64,000 nucleotides of DNA from Paenibacillus sp. FSL H8-0048 (GTDB lineage Bacteria > Bacillota > Bacilli > Paenibacillales > Paenibacillaceae). Where the stretch lies: the NCBI RefSeq assembly GCF_038002825.1, contig NZ_JBBODF010000001.1, positions 868,001 through 932,000 on the forward strand, given 5' to 3'. The notes beneath the pieces are model-generated. The model searched no databases. It saw nothing but the letters and a program-made list of their open reading frames with translations, and was not told the origin of the DNA. Made by a program: the position numbers and the translations under genes. Shown here piece after piece: positions 17,114 through 24,841 of this stretch; position 1 is the stretch's first letter, and every line of letters starts with the position of its first letter.

Positions 17114-18232
17114 TTATTTTTTGGGAAAATCGAGGACAAACTCCTTCGTATAAGGTGAAGCTGCGTTCAATACACTAACCCCGCCGGAATGCCGTTCCAT
17201 CACCTTGTGCACAATAGCCAGCCCGAGCCCGGTTCCGCTGCTCGCACTTCTTGAAGCGCTGCCGGATACAAACGGCTCGAACAGATTGCCGGCGATAGAC
17301 TCCGGAATCATTGCTCCATTATCGGCAATATGGATTGCAATCCGGCCAGATTCATCCGTTAATCCCACATATAGCAGGCTGCCTGACGGGTTATGACGGA
17401 TTGCATTGGTCAGCAGATTGTTGATGGCCCGGCTTATTTCCAGCGGGTCTGACATGTAAAACACGGGCTGGCCCGGTAATTGCAGCTCTAAGCTCAACTG
17501 CTTACTTTCGATTTCACCAAACAGAGCAGCGCAAGATACTCGAAGCAACTCCACAAGATCAACCTTCGCCAGCTTCAGCTTGTATTCAGGTGCACCCAGC
17601 TTGGAATAGGCCAGCAGCTGGTCTATCAATTGGTTCATCTGCCCCGATTTCGCTTGGATCGCCAGATGGTATTCCCGCTGTTTGTCCGGTTCCTCAACCA
17701 ACCCTCCTGCCAAAGCCCCTGCATAGCCGGAGATTGTTGTCATAGGAGTCCGCAGGTCATGGGCTATGTGCGAGAACAGCTGCATCCGTTCACTCTCTAT
17801 GCTCTTCCTCTGTTCTTCTGCATCCTTCAGCCTCCGGGCCATATAGTTGAACGCATCCCGCATTTCTCCAAATTCTGTTTCGGTCTCAAAATCCAGCTTG
17901 ATCTCCATATCGCCCGAGGTCACCGCCTTGAACCCTTCTTCCATCTTCCTTACGGGCTCCATAAGCTTCCTGTTGATCCCGCGCCCGAACAAGGCAATCC
18001 CGATAACATAAACGGCGGCTGTAATAAGAATCCAGATTACGGACAGCGTGACCTGAAGCGACTCCGTTCCCTTAGCCAGCGGGGAAGAGGCCAGCTCCGC
18101 GAAGTTCATCCCGTTCTTCCATGTCAACAGACCGAACAATAACTCCAGGACCAGCAGCGTCAGCGCAATGCCGAAGGTGTAGCCTATGAATCTGCGCATG
18201 ATGACTCCTCTGAAGCTGCGCTTGTTCTTCAC
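17114..18232 (-). CDS. Sensor histidine kinase with HAMP domain
   Basis: A 372-residue membrane kinase: TM1 about 13-35, a short extracellular loop (about 36-60), TM2 about 62-82, HAMP about 84-140, HisKA with phospho-acceptor H158 (I-A-H-D-L-R-T-P), and HATPase with N box (N-A-I-R-H-N), D-N-G-A and G-T-G-L-G-L-A-I. GTG 18232 overlaps the regulator stop by 4 bp. ATG 18199 has a stronger ribosome site (AGAGGAG, 5 bases) and would remove 11 residues. The short sensor loop suggests that sensing may depend on the partner FtsX permease (inference). Confidence 0.9.
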   Translation of the reverse strand: MKNKRSFRGVIMRRFIGYTFGIALTLLVLELLFGLLTWKNGMNFAELASSPLAKGTESLQVTLSVIWILITAAVYVIGIALFGRGINRKLMEPVRKMEEGFKAVTSGDMEIKLDFETETEFGEMRDAFNYMARRLKDAEEQRKSIESERMQLFSHIAHDLRTPMTTISGYAGALAGGLVEEPDKQREYHLAIQAKSGQMNQLIDQLLAYSKLGAPEYKLKLAKVDLVELLRVSCAALFGEIESKQLSLELQLPGQPVFYMSDPLEISRAINNLLTNAIRHNPSGSLLYVGLTDESGRIAIHIADNGAMIPESIAGNLFEPFVSGSASRSASSGTGLGLAIVHKVMERHSGGVSVLNAASPYTKEFVLDFPKK

Positions 18233-18918
18233 GGCTGAACCTCCAGCCGGTACCCTAATCCCCGAACGGTTCCAATGGACACCCCGCAGCCGCCGGGAAG
18301 CTTGGCGCGCAGCTTGCTGATGGCCACCATCACCGTATTATCATCCACGATAGCCGTCTCCTGCCAGGCCGCTTCATACAACTGCTGTTTGGTATATACG
18401 CGCCCTGGGCTTTGCATAAACAGCTTCAAGATGTTAAATTCTGTTGCGGTAAGGTGGATCGCGGTGCTCCCCCAGCTTAGACTGCAAACAGATATATCCA
18501 GGCAGAGCTCCCCTGCCATCAGCTTATCCGCTGCGGAATCCGCTTCAACTCCGCTACTGCGGCGTAATTGGGCTTTAATCCGCGCAAGCACCTCCAAAGG
18601 GTCAAACGGCTTAGTCACATAATCATCCGCGCCAAGGTCAAGCCCCAGAATTTTCTCGTGATTCTCCGTCTTGGCACTAACGACGATAATAGGCAGATTG
18701 CTGTACTCTCTCAGGCCCTTAATTAACTGATAGCCATCAAGCTCCGGCATCATGATGTCGATGACAGCCAGATCAATCCGTGCAGCGGCCGCCTGCTTCA
18801 ATGCTTCCCGGCCGTTACCGGCCTGAATCACGGTATATCCATCCTTTTCAACATACAGGCGCAGGAGCTCCCGGATCTCCTTCTCATCATCCACTATCAG
18901 AATTGTTTGGTTCATCAT
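18229..18918 (-). CDS. OmpR-family response regulator
   Basis: A 229-residue regulator with a receiver domain (acidic pocket D-D-E near residue 10, phospho-acceptor Asp in A-V-I-D-I-M-M-P-E, the conserved V-S-A-K switch and Y-V-T-K-P-F lysine) and a C-terminal winged-helix DNA-binding domain ending G-T-V-R-G-L-G-Y-R-L. ATG 18918 follows AGGAGAGGTGAA; the longer frame to 18960 is not supported. It is the first gene of a four-gene operon (RR, HK, permease, ATPase). Direct repeats upstream at 18996-19012 suggest autoregulation. Confidence 0.92.
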   Translation of the reverse strand: MMNQTILIVDDEKEIRELLRLYVEKDGYTVIQAGNGREALKQAAAARIDLAVIDIMMPELDGYQLIKGLREYSNLPIIVVSAKTENHEKILGLDLGADDYVTKPFDPLEVLARIKAQLRRSSGVEADSAADKLMAGELCLDISVCSLSWGSTAIHLTATEFNILKLFMQSPGRVYTKQQLYEAAWQETAIVDDNTVMVAISKLRAKLPGGCGVSIGTVRGLGYRLEVQP

Positions 18919-18995
18919 TTCACCTCTCCTCCTGCCCATCCCGCAGGGCTGTAAGTCCATTATGTTGGCTCTACCTTTCAGTTAAACACGGGTTA

Positions 18996-19012
18996 CCTTA
19001 ACATTGCCTTAA
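18996..19012 (-). promoter_or_regulatory. Direct-repeat operator likely bound by the adjacent response regulator
   Basis: CCTTAA occurs at 18996-19001 and 19007-19012, exactly 11 bp apart (TTAAGG on the coding strand). Tandem half-sites one helical turn apart are the usual target of OmpR-family dimers. It lies about 80 bp before the regulator's start codon. Confidence 0.5.
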
Positions 19013-19077
19013 GATTTATCATACGAAGCGGCTGTCTAAGCAGTTTATAGAGGTTCGGTCAAAACTCACCTGCCCCA

Positions 19078-19131
19078 TTGACATTTTATTCCTTGAGTTG
19101 TAAAATAACGTTGTTATATAACGATGTTATT
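19078..19131 (+). promoter_or_regulatory. Promoter and near-palindromic operator of the TetR gene
   Basis: TTGACA (19078-19083), 17 bp, TAAAAT (19101-19106). Immediately overlapping the -10 is a 28-bp dyad at 19104-19131 centred on TTATATAA, with outer arms AATAAC/GTTATT and two mismatched pairs. The position over the start of transcription is that of an autorepressing TetR operator. Confidence 0.7.
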
Positions 19132-19149
19132 GAAAATATGAGGTGTACG

Positions 19150-19650
19150 ATGCCGCCAAAAAAGCAAATCACAGCTATTCAGATTGTAGAAAAAGCCTTT
19201 GAAATGGTACGTCAAGAGGGCTATGAATCCATTACCGCTAGGAAGCTTGCCCAAGCGCTCAACTGTTCCACACAACCGATCTATCAGTCCTTCACCGACA
19301 TGAATGGCCTTAAGCTTGCTCTCACCCACAAAGCCCAAGAGTGGATGATGAAGTTTATTTCCATGAACGGGGATGCGGATTTACCTGCTGAGTTGTCACG
19401 TATCCTGGGATATGTCCAATTTGCCAATACGGAAAAATATCTGTTCCAGCTTATTTTCGCCTCCGGCGGGGGGAACAGAGAAGCTGATCAGCCGTTTATG
19501 CCCAAGGAGAGCGGAATCGACTTGAACATGATCATTTATGCTCACGGCATTGTTATGATGATGGCCTACAATACACTTCCATTGCCATGGGATACCGTTA
19601 AAGGAATGATTGTGAAGGCGTACGATTCTTTTAAGAGAAGTGATCAATAA
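19150..19650 (+). CDS. TetR-family transcriptional regulator
   Basis: A 166-residue regulator with an N-terminal HTH (about residues 8-55: I-V-E-K-A-F-E-M-V-R, I-T-A-R-K-L-A-Q-A-L, then S-T-Q-P-I-Y-Q-S-F), followed by an all-helical ligand-binding domain, shorter than the usual 190-200. ATG 19150 follows AGGTG; ATG 19138 is a weaker alternative. It is 19 bp upstream of the condensation-like gene and likely co-transcribed with it, with both repressed from the dyad at 19104-19131. The ligand is unknown. Confidence 0.85.
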   Translation: MPPKKQITAIQIVEKAFEMVRQEGYESITARKLAQALNCSTQPIYQSFTDMNGLKLALTHKAQEWMMKFISMNGDADLPAELSRILGYVQFANTEKYLFQLIFASGGGNREADQPFMPKESGIDLNMIIYAHGIVMMMAYNTLPLPWDTVKGMIVKAYDSFKRSDQ

Positions 19651-19669
19651 ATTGGGGAGGAGGTTACCG

Positions 19670-20974
19670 ATGAACACTTACACACCCTTACGCATACAAA
19701 AGGAACGCACTCATATATTCTCACCCAGCATTACCATTGCAATGTTAGGAGTCATTCAGGGGGATGTCTCCGATCATGATCTAGGTGCGGCCATTGCCGC
19801 AGCAGTATCCAATCATGAAATTTTAAGCTGTAAAATAACATTCGACGAGCAAGGAGAAGCCTTTTATGAAAAAATAGAGCAGCCGCGGATTCATATCGAG
19901 CCGTTTGACCGTGATTGGAAGGCAGTTGTGCAGGATCAGGAAACGATTGCTTTTGATTGGGCTAACGGCGAACTGATCCGTTTCTTTGTTAAGCGGCAAC
20001 AGGACAGCTTCCAATTGCTGATTCTCGCTCACCATCTGACAGGCGATGGCCTGGCAGTCTCCTATTTACTGAATGACGTTCTACACGCGTTAAATGGAGA
20101 TGAGCTGATTTATAAGCGGCTGCAGCTTTTTGATCCAAAGACGGTTCCTCCTCGTTCCAAACTACCCCCGTGGATGCGCATCATTCTTCACGGGCTTAAC
20201 CGTAAATGGAATTCAACTGGAAAGGCATTTAATTATACAGAATATCAGGAGATGTATCAGAGCTATTGGAGTAGCCGAACAACTAAAATTTATTGTAAGG
20301 AGCTTAATGAATCGCAGTTATCCGCTTTGAAAGAAACCGCCAAACGCCAGGGAATTACCATTAACAGTTTGCTTACGACAGCCTTCGCTAAATCGGCTCA
20401 AGGTCACTCTGACATCGGCCTGGCGGTTAGTGTTCGTCCAAAAAACTATCGGGGAATGGGTAATTACGCCACAGGAATTTCAATCCGGTACCGTTATAAC
20501 AAGACTCACGATTTTGGGGCGAACGCCCATAAGGTACATAAACGAATTTATAAGAAATTAAATAATCATAAAGCGAAGTTCTTCTTGCTTCAGTTCATGA
20601 ATGAAGTATCACCGACACTGATTGATGCTGCCTATTTCTCTGCCTATGGTGGCTACGTGAACAAAGCGGCTCACACCGTTTCGAACCTGTTCGGCTATGG
20701 AGTAAAGCCCAAGAGCATCAGCATCACCAACCTGACTACACTAGATATACACAAATCACAAGGCAAATATAGCTTGACCGCAGTCAACTTCGTACCCCCT
20801 CTTGTCCCAAATGCAAGGCGGATCGTTGGCATCTGTACCTTTGAGGACCGGCTAACCCTTTCATTACATGTGGCAGGCAACGATCTGTTGTCTGAGGAGA
20901 AGGATTTTTGGGAATCATCTCTGCGGGAATTAACATTCCCTCACAATGAAAACGGCATCCCCATCATGAAATGA
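19670..20974 (+). CDS. Condensation-domain / acetyltransferase-like protein (HHxxxDG)
   Basis: A 434-residue protein of the CoA-dependent acyltransferase superfamily that holds NRPS condensation domains, wax-ester and alcohol acetyltransferases. The active-site H-H-L-T-G-D-G is intact near residue 130, and a late D-R-L-T-L-S-L-H strand corresponds to the family's DFG-like region. It stands alone: no carrier protein, adenylation domain or other NRPS gene lies nearby, so it probably transfers an acyl group from a free CoA or carrier donor. ATG 19670 follows GGGGAGGAGG. It is coupled to the TetR gene just upstream, which suggests induction by its substrate or product. Confidence 0.75.
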   Translation: MNTYTPLRIQKERTHIFSPSITIAMLGVIQGDVSDHDLGAAIAAAVSNHEILSCKITFDEQGEAFYEKIEQPRIHIEPFDRDWKAVVQDQETIAFDWANGELIRFFVKRQQDSFQLLILAHHLTGDGLAVSYLLNDVLHALNGDELIYKRLQLFDPKTVPPRSKLPPWMRIILHGLNRKWNSTGKAFNYTEYQEMYQSYWSSRTTKIYCKELNESQLSALKETAKRQGITINSLLTTAFAKSAQGHSDIGLAVSVRPKNYRGMGNYATGISIRYRYNKTHDFGANAHKVHKRIYKKLNNHKAKFFLLQFMNEVSPTLIDAAYFSAYGGYVNKAAHTVSNLFGYGVKPKSISITNLTTLDIHKSQGKYSLTAVNFVPPLVPNARRIVGICTFEDRLTLSLHVAGNDLLSEEKDFWESSLRELTFPHNENGIPIMK

Positions 20975-20999
20975 CAGGAATGCCGCTCTTCTATATCGA

Positions 21000-21710
21000 T
21001 TAAAGGCCCATATATTTCTCCACACCCGACGGGTCCATGACGACCATCTGCTTGTTGCCGATCAGCTTGATCAGGCCGGAGTCCTCGAAGCGGGAGAACT
21101 TCCTGCTGATCGTCTCCCGGGTCACTCCGACATAACTGGCCAGCTCTTCGCGGGACAGCGGCAGGTCGATATGAACGCGTCCGCCGCGCGGCTTGCCGTA
21201 TTTCTCACTCAGCTCCATAATCATATAAGCGATCCGGATTTCCGGGTCCTTGGTGGCCAGACTCTGCGCCAGATTCTCGGTGTGGGCGAGGCGTTTGGTT
21301 ACGCTTGAGAGCAGGCGCAGGGAGATGTCGGGATTCTCGGTCATTAGCTGCTCCATATCGCTGCGGGTCAGCAGGCAGATATTGGTGTCTTTCAGCGCAT
21401 ACGCACTGAAGTTGCTAAGCTCGTCACTGTTGAAAATACTGAGCTCTCCGAAGAAATCCCCGTTCGTCAGGATATGTAAAATCTGCTCCTTCCCTTCGGG
21501 CGTGAGCTTGGATAATTTCACATGTCCCTGCTGAATAATGTACAGCGTATCGGACGGCGCGCCTTCGAGAATTAGCGGCTGGCCCTTGGTGAATTTGCGG
21601 TGCTTAATCATCGCGCTGATCCGGGTAAGATCCTCGTCGGTCAGCGCGGCAAAAATCGGTACCTTGCGTGTACAAGGTTCTGCGGCGTGCTGGCAGGAAT
21701 GCTCTTTCAT
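21000..21710 (-). CDS. Crp/Fnr-family regulator with N-terminal cysteines
   Basis: A 236-residue regulator: cyclic-nucleotide-binding-like beta roll (about 20-130), dimerisation helix and C-terminal HTH (S-R-E-E-L-A-S-Y-V-G-V-T-R-E-T-I-S-R near residue 190). C6 and C13 near the N-terminus could bind a metal or Fe-S centre as in FNR-type sensors, though four ligands are not obvious. AGGGGG precedes ATG 21710. It lies 48 bp after the rubredoxin gene on the same strand, the last gene of a flavodiiron/rubredoxin group, so it may regulate the response to oxygen or nitric oxide. That role is inferred from context. Confidence 0.85.
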   Translation of the reverse strand: MKEHSCQHAAEPCTRKVPIFAALTDEDLTRISAMIKHRKFTKGQPLILEGAPSDTLYIIQQGHVKLSKLTPEGKEQILHILTNGDFFGELSIFNSDELSNFSAYALKDTNICLLTRSDMEQLMTENPDISLRLLSSVTKRLAHTENLAQSLATKDPEIRIAYMIMELSEKYGKPRGGRVHIDLPLSREELASYVGVTRETISRKFSRFEDSGLIKLIGNKQMVVMDPSGVEKYMGL

Positions 21711-21757
21711 ACCGATTCCCCCTGTAATGTGAAATGTGAAGCCTTAGCTTTAATCCT

Positions 21758-21940
21758 CTATTGGGTAATTGTATTCTTCTCTTCGACAGGTACGAAGTGG
21801 CTGGTATCCTCTCCGCAGACCGGGCAGACCCAATCCTCCGGCAGATCCTCGAATGCTGTGCCGGCGGCTACATCCTCATCGGGATCGCCTACCGCCGGGT
21901 TGTAGATGTAGCCGCAAGGGGTACAGATATATTTTTTCAT
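21758..21940 (-). CDS. Rubredoxin
   Basis: A 60-residue rubredoxin with all four iron ligands: C6 and C9 (C-T-P-C-G-Y) and C39 and C42 (C-P-V-C-G-E), at the standard 52-60 residue size and with the aromatic residues that cover the site (Y4, Y11, W37). It carries single electrons from the NADH-linked reductase upstream to the flavodiiron protein. AGGAG precedes ATG 21940. It lies 33 bp after the reductase gene. Confidence 0.95.
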   Translation of the reverse strand: MKKYICTPCGYIYNPAVGDPDEDVAAGTAFEDLPEDWVCPVCGEDTSHFVPVEEKNTITQ

Positions 21941-21972
21941 CGTAATCAGCTCCTGTTTTTATGGTTAGTGAA

Positions 21973-23184
21973 TTAATTCAATACAGCCTGCGCCTCAGTT
22001 ATAATCTCTTCGATGCTCTTGCCGTCAGCACTTCCGCTCAGCCGGACGCCTTGCTCAACAGCCGCCTTGTAAGCCAGCGAAGCTGCAGCACCCTGCCAGG
22101 ACAACGCCCCGACAATGACATGATCCTTCACAAAAATCCGTGTGTACGCTCCATTCTCTTCACCGCATACCGACTCATCGCAATTCCGCTCATCGGTGTT
22201 GCCAATGGAGAATAAGGACACCCCGAACGCATTGAACAAGGTTACCGGAACCGCTCTGCGGTACACACTCAGGGCTTCAGCCATATTGCTTCCTGCGATC
22301 TTGCCCTGTTCCATTGCTCCGCCCCACAGGCCTTCCACCAGCCCGCCGAACTCTGCAACGTCCCCGGCTGCATAGATATTCGGAGCACTCGTCTGCAGAT
22401 GTTCATCCACAATGATGCCGCTGCGGACCTCAATCACCGAGCCGTCAACCAGAGCAGTATTCGGAACAATCCCAATCGAGTAGACCACATGGTCACACGG
22501 GAAGCTCGTGCCGTCATTCAGCGTAACCCCGGTGACAACCTCTGTCCCCTCGATGGAAGCCACACCCGCTTGAAGAATCACCTTCACCCCTGAATGTTCA
22601 AGGGTTTCTTGCAGATGCTTGGAAGAGTAGCTGTCGAGCTGTCTGCCCATCAGGGCAGGTGCATATTCAACCACGGTCACCTTATACCCTGCCTCGTGAA
22701 GCGCCCAGGCGGTCTCAATCCCCTGCACCCCTCCGCCAATGACGGTTACGCGGCTGCCTTCCTTAAGACTGTCCTTCAGCCGGTCTGCGTCAGCCAGCTC
22801 CCGGATGGTGTGTACGTTGGCAAGTCCGGCACCCTGGATGGTTAATGCGCGGTTCTTCGCCCCCATGCAGAGCAGCAGCTTATGGTATTCCACACACTGG
22901 CCGCTCTCTGTCTCTACCGTCTGGCGCTCCGGATGGATAGACACGATGCGGGTGGACGACTGCACGGTGATGCGGTTATCACGGTACCATTTCTCCTTCT
23001 TGATCAGAACCTTCTCGCTGTGCAGGTCGGTGAACAGGCCTTTGGTCAGCTTGATCCGGTTATACGGCAGGCCGCTCTCTTCCCCGATAATCGAGATTTC
23101 CGAGTCCGCGTCCTGATCGCGGATCGCTTTGGCAGCATGGACGGCGGTTACACCGCCCCCAACGATTACGTAATGCTTCGACAT
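21973..23184 (-). CDS. FAD/NAD(P)-dependent rubredoxin reductase-like oxidoreductase
   Basis: A 403-residue pyridine-nucleotide-disulphide-oxidoreductase-fold protein resembling rubredoxin reductase and the N-terminal half of NirB. The FAD loop G-G-G-V-T-A-V-H-A is at residues 8-16, an NAD loop G-G-G-V-Q-G-I-E near 150, and the second FAD motif A-A-G-D-V-A-E near 275. No redox-active C-x-x-C or C-4x-C pair is seen, consistent with transfer to rubredoxin rather than to a disulphide. ATG 23184 follows GGGAGGAGG; the longer frame to 23244 overlaps the upstream gene without a ribosome site. It lies between the flavodiiron and rubredoxin genes, giving a complete NADH-to-O2/NO chain. Confidence 0.88.
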   Translation of the reverse strand: MSKHYVIVGGGVTAVHAAKAIRDQDADSEISIIGEESGLPYNRIKLTKGLFTDLHSEKVLIKKEKWYRDNRITVQSSTRIVSIHPERQTVETESGQCVEYHKLLLCMGAKNRALTIQGAGLANVHTIRELADADRLKDSLKEGSRVTVIGGGVQGIETAWALHEAGYKVTVVEYAPALMGRQLDSYSSKHLQETLEHSGVKVILQAGVASIEGTEVVTGVTLNDGTSFPCDHVVYSIGIVPNTALVDGSVIEVRSGIIVDEHLQTSAPNIYAAGDVAEFGGLVEGLWGGAMEQGKIAGSNMAEALSVYRRAVPVTLFNAFGVSLFSIGNTDERNCDESVCGEENGAYTRIFVKDHVIVGALSWQGAAASLAYKAAVEQGVRLSGSADGKSIEEIITEAQAVLN

Positions 23185-23200
23185 GTTCGCTTCCTCCTCC

Positions 23201-24439
23201 CTAGATTGAACTGAGCAGCAGATCCGAGACAAATTCGGTTGCATGCTTAATCTTCTGGACCTTCTCAGGCTCTCTTGGGGAGAATCTCACCCGGACAGGG
23301 AATTCTACATGGGTCATACCGGTGGTTTTGATCACATCGGAGGTGCTCTGTATAGTCATGTTCGTTCCGTTCAGGTAATCCTGAATGACCTCGATGGCTT
23401 CTCCGCTCCAGCCGTAAGAGCCAAATGCCGTAGCAAGCTTGCCTTCCAGGTTCATCTCCTGCATGCCCTTCAGCACTTCCTCCAGGTTCCCGATCATGTC
23501 CGCATACTTCGTGGAGCTGCCGATGAAGACGGCGTCTGCCGATTCGATGCTGCGCAGGATGTCTGCGGTGCTGCTTTTATCTGCGTTCCAGACTTCTGTC
23601 TCAATATTGTTCTCCTTCAGGCAATTCTCAATGATCGCGGCCATCTTCTTCGTGCTGTTCTTGATGGTGGTATAGACAATGACAGCCTTCTTGCCCTGGG
23701 TGGTCTCCCGGCTCATGGTGGCGTACAGCCCGATGAACTTAGGAATGTCCTCGCGGATCAGGAACCCGTGGGAGGGCGCAATCATGCGGATCTGCAGATC
23801 CTTCACCGCTTCCAGCAGCGTTCTTACATATCTTCTGTGCGGGTGGATAATCGCTGCATAATAGCCTTTGTAATCTTCCGTGATATCGAAGCCTGCTTCA
23901 TCGCTGAACAGATGCTCGGCAGCCACATGCGTACTGAAAATATCGCAAGGGAACAGGATCTGGTCTTCCACACAGTACGTAATCATCGTCTCTGCGGTGT
24001 GGAGGTACGGCGTTTCTTTGAACAGCAGGGTTTTGCCGCCGATATCCAGTGTGTCCCCGTCCTTCACCACCAGGAAGTTGCGGCTATGCAGCTTATACAT
24101 CTCCTGCAGCTCCGGCACTGCGATCTCGGTGCAGACAATCGTAGCATTCAAGGCCTGCGCTGCCAGTGCCGCCAGTCCTCCGGAGTGGTCAGGCTCGGTA
24201 TGGTTAATGACAATGTAATGAATATCCATAAGATCAATCATTCCGGCGAGACACTCGGCATATTCGCGGCCGAATTCCATATCCACGGTATCGATTACGG
24301 TCGGCTTGCCGGTTTTGAGAAGATAGGAGTTATAGGTGGTGCCCTTGGCGAGAATCAGGCGGTGGAACGGAACTTCACGGTTGTCTATTTTGCCTACCCA
24401 GTGGATGCCTTCGGCGATTTGTCTGGTTTGTGTACTCAT
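23201..24439 (-). CDS. FprA-type flavodiiron protein (A-type flavoprotein)
   Basis: A 412-residue flavodiiron protein that reduces O2 to water and/or NO to N2O. The N-terminal metallo-beta-lactamase-like domain (about 1-250) carries the di-iron ligands in N-H-T-E-P-D-H-S-G-G and further His/Asp in L-H-T-A-E-T and P-C-D-I-F. The C-terminal flavodoxin domain (about 255-400) has an FMN loop (Y-T-T-I-K-N-S-T-K-K-M-A) and G-S-Y-G-W-S-G-E. GGAGG precedes ATG 24439. First gene of the fdp-reductase-rubredoxin operon. A Fur-like box overlaps its upstream region, so control by iron or peroxide is possible. Confidence 0.93.
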   Translation of the reverse strand: MSTQTRQIAEGIHWVGKIDNREVPFHRLILAKGTTYNSYLLKTGKPTVIDTVDMEFGREYAECLAGMIDLMDIHYIVINHTEPDHSGGLAALAAQALNATIVCTEIAVPELQEMYKLHSRNFLVVKDGDTLDIGGKTLLFKETPYLHTAETMITYCVEDQILFPCDIFSTHVAAEHLFSDEAGFDITEDYKGYYAAIIHPHRRYVRTLLEAVKDLQIRMIAPSHGFLIREDIPKFIGLYATMSRETTQGKKAVIVYTTIKNSTKKMAAIIENCLKENNIETEVWNADKSSTADILRSIESADAVFIGSSTKYADMIGNLEEVLKGMQEMNLEGKLATAFGSYGWSGEAIEVIQDYLNGTNMTIQSTSDVIKTTGMTHVEFPVRVRFSPREPEKVQKIKHATEFVSDLLLSSI

Positions 24440-24463
24440 TAGTGGTAGCCTCCAATATTTGAT

Positions 24464-24478
24464 TGATAATCCTTATCA
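24464..24478 (-). promoter_or_regulatory. Fur-family box upstream of the flavodiiron operon
   Basis: TGATAATCCTTATCA matches the 7-1-7 Fur box TGATAATNATTATCA at all but one position. It lies 25 bp before the flavodiiron start codon. PerR and Zur boxes fit less well; an FNR box (TTGAT-N4-ATCAA) does not fit the spacing. Confidence 0.6.
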
Positions 24479-24762
24479 GCAACCTCATTCTATTACGCCA
24501 GCCGCTTAAAAAGGAGGATTCAAATCAAATTTCGGAAGTTTGTGAAACCTTTCATTTGGCATACTCTAAATGTAGCCTACTTCACAGAAGATGTGGTGCG
24601 TGTGGTCACAGGCGGGGAGGAAAAGTCTAATTTCAGTGGATTGGAGCAACTGCTTGGGGCAGCAGTTGGATTTTCAACACTTATTTATCCTAAGACTGCT
24701 TGCGAGGATTTCCGCCGCAATAGATGACGTTTATCCAATTATTTTTGCCTGCCTTTGTTCGT

Positions 24763-24804
24763 AAAAAAATCAGGGACAGCCCCCCACATGGGAAGCTGCC
24801 CCTG
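24763..24804 (-). terminator. Terminator of the BlaI/M56 operon
   Basis: On the minus strand CAGGGGCAGC pairs with GCTGTCCCTG (one G-U pair), followed by a seven-T run. It lies 38 bp after the stop of the M56 gene. The 400-bp stretch 24440-24841 otherwise holds only the Fur-like box and no convincing gene. Confidence 0.88.
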
Positions 24805-24841
24805 GCTGTGATTATATACCAGCAGGTTGAATGCCGGATGA

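Noticed and set aside
20945..20990. Terminator after the condensation-like gene (CGGCAT...ATGCCG)
   Set aside because: The stem overlaps the end of the coding region and has no U-run; not strong enough to list.
23243..24442. 399-codon frame antisense to the flavodiiron gene
   Set aside because: It mirrors a clearly conserved gene and has no ribosome site; long antisense frames are common in GC-rich coding DNA.
24542..24727. Small plus-strand frame of 61 codons
   Set aside because: GTG start with only a weak GGAAG at poor spacing; a good AAGGAGG upstream does not lead to a start codon in this frame; no recognisable features.
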